From assembly GCF_047511655.1 (NCBI RefSeq), contig NC_133390.1, forward strand, positions 133,663,583-133,727,582: 64,000 bases of DNA. The letters are read 5' to 3'. The DNA comes from Castor canadensis (Eukaryota > Chordata > Mammalia > Rodentia > Castoridae). Both the position numbers and the translations under genes were made by a program. Below the pieces are notes generated by a model, which did not search any database, was not told where the DNA came from, and was given only the letters and a program-made list of their open reading frames with translations. This document shows positions 59,280-64,000 of this stretch, piece after piece (the first letter of the stretch is position 1; each line of letters starts with the position of its first letter).

Positions 59280-61110
59280 TCAAAGTAAGTTGAGGGGTAA
59301 AATTAAGCAGAGAAAAATTAACTATCTATACAGAATCATGTATTGAGCAGGACTGTAAAGTGTAATATGATACAGATAGGGTATGCCAAGAACATTTTAG
59401 GAATGAGTGTCATCTCTTTTTTCTTGATCCCAAGCTCAATATGCATTTAATATATTCACACACAATACTGCCTATTGTAAAAAGTAGAGAGAGGAGACCA
59501 AGATGGTGGATAGCTAGTAAATCCTGAAATACTGAGTTCTCACTATTTTTCAAATACTTCAGATTCATGGCAACAGGGATTGGGTAACCTGGCTTTTTTG
59601 CCAACTAAGATGCCACTAACACACAGACTGCACATACTGAATAATGACCATCCAATCCTTAAGTTAGCTTTTTATAACAAAGAACGGCCCCAGAAACCCA
59701 GGCTTCTTGGATCCGCAGCTGTTGGCCTGTCAGCTGGAAAACCATTTTCCTCTCTTCTTTGTTTCTTGCTTTTCTTTGTCGTATTATTGTTTTTGCTTCA
59801 TTTCTCCTCTCTTGGAAGAGCAAAACTGTAATGGAGAGAACTGTAGTACAACTTCTCCAAGGATCTGGGATGTATTGGACACACAATAATTTGTGGACAT
59901 GGAGCCTCAGACTGCTGCCTGCCTGTGCTGTCCTGGGACTGAAACCTTATACCACCAAGTGAAAATTCAATGCTTCCAGATGAGCAGGGTACATTATCTC
60001 CTCTGGAGGCAGCAGCATAGTCCCTCACAGCTTGTGGGCAGATTGCACCTCATAGACAACCTCCTGTACAAACTGGTGCCATGTAAATGGAAGAAAATGT
60101 CACCTTTGCCTGGTTGGGGTTAGACAAAGTACTGAACTGACCCAGACTGTGTGGAAGTGGAGCAGCCATGCTACAGGGTGGAGAAAATAACATATTGATC
60201 CACTTTGGAAAAACTAGTAGTGAGCTGAAACTGACAAACTTCCAAGAAAATGCATGAGATAATCAATTTGAAACATAAAAGTTCTATGTTGGTTTATGGT
60301 TTCAGATATTTCAGTTCACGGTCACTTTACCTGTTGCTTTGGGCCTGTGGTGGCAGAGCACATCATGCAGGAACATGGCAGATGAGGTTTCTCACTTGAT
60401 GGCACCTGTGGATCAAGGAGAGAAAGGAAGTCCCAGAGTCCCAATATACTTTTCTGGGGGATGCACCAAATGGCTTAATTTTCTTGCACTAGGCCCTACC
60501 TCCTAAATTTTCCTTTACAACCCAATAGCAGCCCAGGCTGGTACAAAACCTTCAGCATATGAGCCTTTTGGGGGAAATACATGTTTCAAACTATAGTAAT
60601 TATGATGGGCATAATTTTCCCCAGACAAGTTTCTGGCTCCCTGCTTTGCAAACCTGGTTACAGCTCTACTATTCACAGTGTGATCTCTAGAGTACAGAGT
60701 GTGATCATGCTCCAACCTCTGTCTCTGCTCCTTTATGTTAAAATCTAGGTGGGTGTTGCAACCATGTCTGCAGGCCATTCCTGCACTTGGCCACCAGAAT
60801 TAACATTACTGAGCAAAGGAGTGACTGACAGAACAGATCTCTGTCCCACTGACTCTAAGTTAGCACCTCTTCAATGCTACTTATTCTTTTCTTTTTGGTG
60901 GCACTGGAGTTGGAAATCAGAGCCTTGCACTCACTAAGCAGGCACACTTACCACTTCAGTCACTCCTCCAGCTGAAACTTTTTCTTAAGCACACCCAGTA
61001 GATGCCTTGTTCCCCCTTACACCAGCACTGCAATGGGGACATCAGAGCAAAAAAAGATGATATTCTTAACGAATCAAGCAGCCAGGTAAAGCTGCTGCTG
61101 GGTCCCTGTC
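59280..61110. other. Arm-B-only segment, no gene seen
   Basis: Arm A has only about 0.2 kb between the matching flanks (around 25110-25310). The start near 59485 (GGAGACCAAGATGGTGGATAGC) resembles an L1 or ERV promoter-type end with a YY1 core. 60470-60600 (GGCCCTACCTCCTAA...TTTTGGGGGAAATAC) resembles an old dispersed repeat. An antisense tRNA-like SINE lies at 60885-60985. Open frames of 60-87 codons overlap each other and show no domains. Confidence 0.4.
60885..60985 (-). repeat. tRNA-like SINE fragment, antisense
   Basis: GGTGGCACTGGAGTTGGAAATCAGAGCCTTGCACTCACTAAGCAGGCACACTTACCACTTCAGTCACTCC is the reverse complement of the tRNA-like SINE pattern. Confidence 0.7.
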
Positions 61111-62559
61111 ACAGTCTTTGTAGAATCTGTGAGGAGCTCAAACTACCACTGGTTTCAAGGAAACCTCTTCTACTATGAGGTGAACAGTCTGATGTTTTGC
61201 AGAGGCTTTTGGAGAAGACATCTGATAACATCTGTAGGCAGGAAGCCAATGAGCATCAGCTATCAAAAGTGCCTCTTCCATTATATTTCCCATAGTGAGT
61301 CACACAACCATTGCTAAGTTAAAGGGGAAGGGCAGTCCATGTTTCACTCATGAGAAGAAACTGAAATATGTGGAAAGAAATGTCCACCTAATTGCACCAG
61401 GTAGGCGTCTGCAGTTTATGCAGGCAGTACAAAACCACAAGGCACAGGAATTATAGCCTCAATCCCACTTTGTTCCTGATCATTTTTTCTCTTACCTGAC
61501 ACCTTTCATATAAGTGTCTTAAAACTATATAAATGGAGTATGATTAAAGGAAAGATCTTAAAAATCAAATCTGTGGGTAGAGATGTATCACATAGAAAGA
61601 GTCCGTGCATCATCACTTACACTGCTCACTCTTTCAGGTGGCAAGTTCACCAAGATGCTTAGTGATTATCTTGCCCTGACTGATACTGGAACCTCCACTA
61701 CCTTTCAAGAGTATCACAAATTAGAACCATAAACTCTAACATGTGGGCTTTTGGGGGACATTTCAGATTCAAACAAAACACCCATCTTACCTGATTGGTA
61801 CATGAGAATGAATTTTGTAACACCTGGAATTCATTTTCATTTTTAGTTATTTAATTTACTTAGGGGCCTCCATGCTGTTGAATACATTTTCTACTTTCCC
61901 ATCTGCTGTTTATGCATTTAATTTTTTCTAGGTGATTTTCCAAATTGCATGAGCCAATTTAATTTTTCTTGAATTTTTCTCAAATACATATTCTCTTTTA
62001 AGGATTTAAGTGTATTCCTCCAAAAGTTAAGGTTTTGGAGAGATTTATGGGGGTGGTTCAAGCCTGTCATAAAAGGACATCAGGCCATTGTTGTCTCCTT
62101 TCTTTATTTACTGAGTTTGCATGTATGTAGAATATGTGTTCTAGTGCTGGAAAAATTAAGTAGGAGACAAATCTCTGACCCTAATTGAACATTCAGTCTG
62201 GCAGGGATGGTCAGGGGTACACAAGCTAGAAGAAATCAGAGAAGGGAACAGGGCACCAGAAACAAGACACTTCCCCCAAAATTAATAGAGGCTGGCGAGA
62301 AGGAAAAGCTGTATTCATACCCCTTGGTCCTCAGTACCTCTGTTTGCTGGCTTTTTTAAATGGCAAGCATCTGCATTCTTTCACCCAAGCAAGAGCCACA
62401 GGTAAATGATAGCAACACCTTAACTAGTGACTGAATCAATGACATGTGCTGCATAGTCTCCTGTAAGACTCCATCTATAGAGCAGGAGGGAATTTGGGGA
62501 GACAAAGATTCCAGAAGGAGTGGCAGTACAGGTGAAGTTTCAGGGAGGAAATCATGTGG

Positions 62560-62602
62560 ACAGTGTGTGTGTATTTGTGTGTGTGTGTTTGTATGTGTGC
62601 AT
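62560..62602. repeat. (TG)n microsatellite
   Basis: GTGTGTGTGTATTTGTGTGTGTGTG and related. Inverted partner of the CA tract at 23716-23757. Confidence 0.85.
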
Positions 62603-62832
62603 AACAGAAAAGAATCCATTCACTCAAGAGAGGCCAAGCTCCAGAAAGGAAAGAAGTGAGGGAGGACTAAACCTGACACTTTATGTGACAGGAGCAGGAG
62701 GTCTCTGAACATTTCAAAACCAAGGTGTAGGCCAGTGAGACAGGAAGAATTTCACTATGTAGGTCCAGATGAGAGTGAGCAGCATGAGTGAACTGCTGAG
62801 ATATGAAGTGACTCTTCCTTTACTTTGTTTCT

Positions 62833-63060
62833 TTGTGTGTGTGTGTGTGTGTAAACTGGAATTTGAACTCAGGGTGTCATGCTTGCAAAGCAGACATTCT
62901 ACCATTTGAGTCCCACACATAGTCCGGTATGCTTTGGTCATTTTGGAGATGGGGTCTTGCAAACTATTTGACCAGGCTGGCCTTGAACCATGATCCTCCC
63001 AATCTCAACCTCTCAGGTAGCTAAGATGACAAGTGTGAACCACTGGTGTCCAGCCCATTT
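62833..63060 (-). repeat. B1 plus tRNA-like composite SINE, antisense, with GT tail
   Basis: (GT)n, then ACTGGAATTTGAACTCAGGG...GCTTGCAAAGCAGACATTCTACC, then GGAGATGGGGTCTTGCAAAC...GGCTGGCCTTGAACC. Partner of 23278-23485. Confidence 0.85.
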
Positions 63061-64000
63061 CTTTGTTTCTTTGTTTGCAAGTTACTTCTGAGAAGAGAAA
63101 GTAGGTTCTTATATGATCATGTGATGATACAAACCAAATAACCACTTCTGAGGAAAGTGTCAGGGTGGTTATGCAATCAAATAAGATTGTAAAGAGTATA
63201 GTACAATGTCTAGTGAGTAGTAACTGCTGCAACCTAGAAGTGGTAATAATGAACATGATGTTTGTGATGGTGATGATATGTGGTGGTGGTAATGATGAGT
63301 GGTGGTGGTGAAGATGGTGGTAAAATAAAAGCAAATGTTGATTAAGAGTATTTCTCAAACCAGGGGTGAATTTCTGTCAAAAGTAAGGTCAGCTGCAACT
63401 GAGTTAGATAAAATTTGTAGAATTATTTGTGCTTTTCCCCATGAAATTGATTCCTTGCCCAGCAGAATAAAGTGGCTTAGAGCCACAAACATAATCTTCA
63501 CAGACCTTGTCTCCTGCAAGTGCTTCTCTCCCACTACAGCCAAACAGTAACAACACATGGTGATGGACAAGTAGAAGCCTGTGGTAGCCTTGAGATATAT
63601 GGCATGTTCCTAAAGCTATGACATGTGTCAGGAAAGGAAGAGACATGGTCATGAAGAAGAATATGTTGGTAGACCAGATTATACTGCATCCTTTTGAACT
63701 GAGAGTGCCTAACACAAGCTGCACATGGATGAAGATCTCACATCAGCATGATTCAGCTCAGGACAAACTGAGAACTCAGGTCAGCTTTCTCTTCCTCAGA
63801 ACGATTTGGTTGGTGATGGTGGGAAGCAAAGGAGCCATGTGGTTCAGTTTGGTGAAACAAGATCAGCTCCACATCCCTTAGAAAATGAGTAAATATAAGA
63901 AAAAATACTGTCTTTCCCTTCCCCACTCCTACAACCATGAAATTATACCTGAAATCTGGGAAAGGGGGATCTCAGAACAAATGTTCAGAGTAAAAGCACA

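Larger units (their letters stand above)
52965..64000 (-). repeat. Large inverted repeat, arm B (runs off the window)
   Basis: Reverse complement of arm A (22344-32460). The last bases of the window align with about 22344, so the arm may continue beyond. It lacks the arm A L1 fragment (29604-29790) and carries an extra segment at about 59280-61110. Confidence 0.9.

Noticed and set aside
1-64000. CRISPR arrays, operons, tRNA or rRNA genes
   Set aside because: No spaced direct repeats of CRISPR type, no ribosome-binding-site gene strings and no cloverleaf. tRNA-like signals are all within SINEs.

Overview
This is mammalian, most likely rodent, nuclear DNA. It carries LINE-1 elements with a vertebrate-type ORF1/ORF2, many 7SL-derived (B1-like) SINEs often fused to a tRNA/ID-like part, Tigger1-type DNA transposon relics and one betaretrovirus-like endogenous retrovirus. 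The B1-plus-tRNA-like SINE style and the L1 3' end suggest Castorimorpha (beaver or kangaroo-rat relatives). That is recollection of repeat style, not a search result. I see no intact host protein-coding gene, no RNA gene and no CRISPR or prokaryotic feature.

The window is a mosaic of segmental duplications. A unit of about 4 kb (excluding insertions) is present as copy A (1-12490, split by a 7.4 kb L1), copy B (35020-38930), copy C (44305-46575) and inverted copy D (50430-52185), with a further fragment at 33470-33830. On the minus strand, A, B and C contain first exons of a secreted cystatin-like gene. B has a clear TATA box and A a degenerate one. Each exon is broken by its own private indel, so the gene was probably intact when the unit duplicated and the copies died separately. 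Tigger1 remnants lie next to the unit in A, C and D.

Flanking B to D is a large inverted repeat: arm A (22344-32460) is the reverse complement of arm B (52965-64000, running off the window). The arms are separated by about 20 kb and end at simple repeats. They differ by private L1 and other insertions.

Region by region: 1-895 unit A; 896-8267 full-length antisense L1 with 12-bp target duplications; 8268-12490 rest of unit A with a cystatin exon relic; 12500-15290 SINEs and Tigger1 5' half; 15290-21250 old sense L1 holding a 75-bp twin-primed L1 insertion; 21255-21940 Tigger1 3' part; 22344-32460 arm A; 32456-35020 microsatellite and unit fragment; 35020-38930 unit B; 38951-43075 truncated ERV, minus strand; 43085-44300 Tigger1; 44305-46575 unit C; 46600-49080 mostly unique AT-rich DNA; 49085-49800 inverted Tigger1; 50275-52185 inverted unit D; 52415-52960 SINEs and GA repeat; 52965-64000 arm B.

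There is no operon-like or cooperating gene set. The interest is structural: a decayed, repeatedly duplicated cystatin locus with insertions that date the rearrangements.
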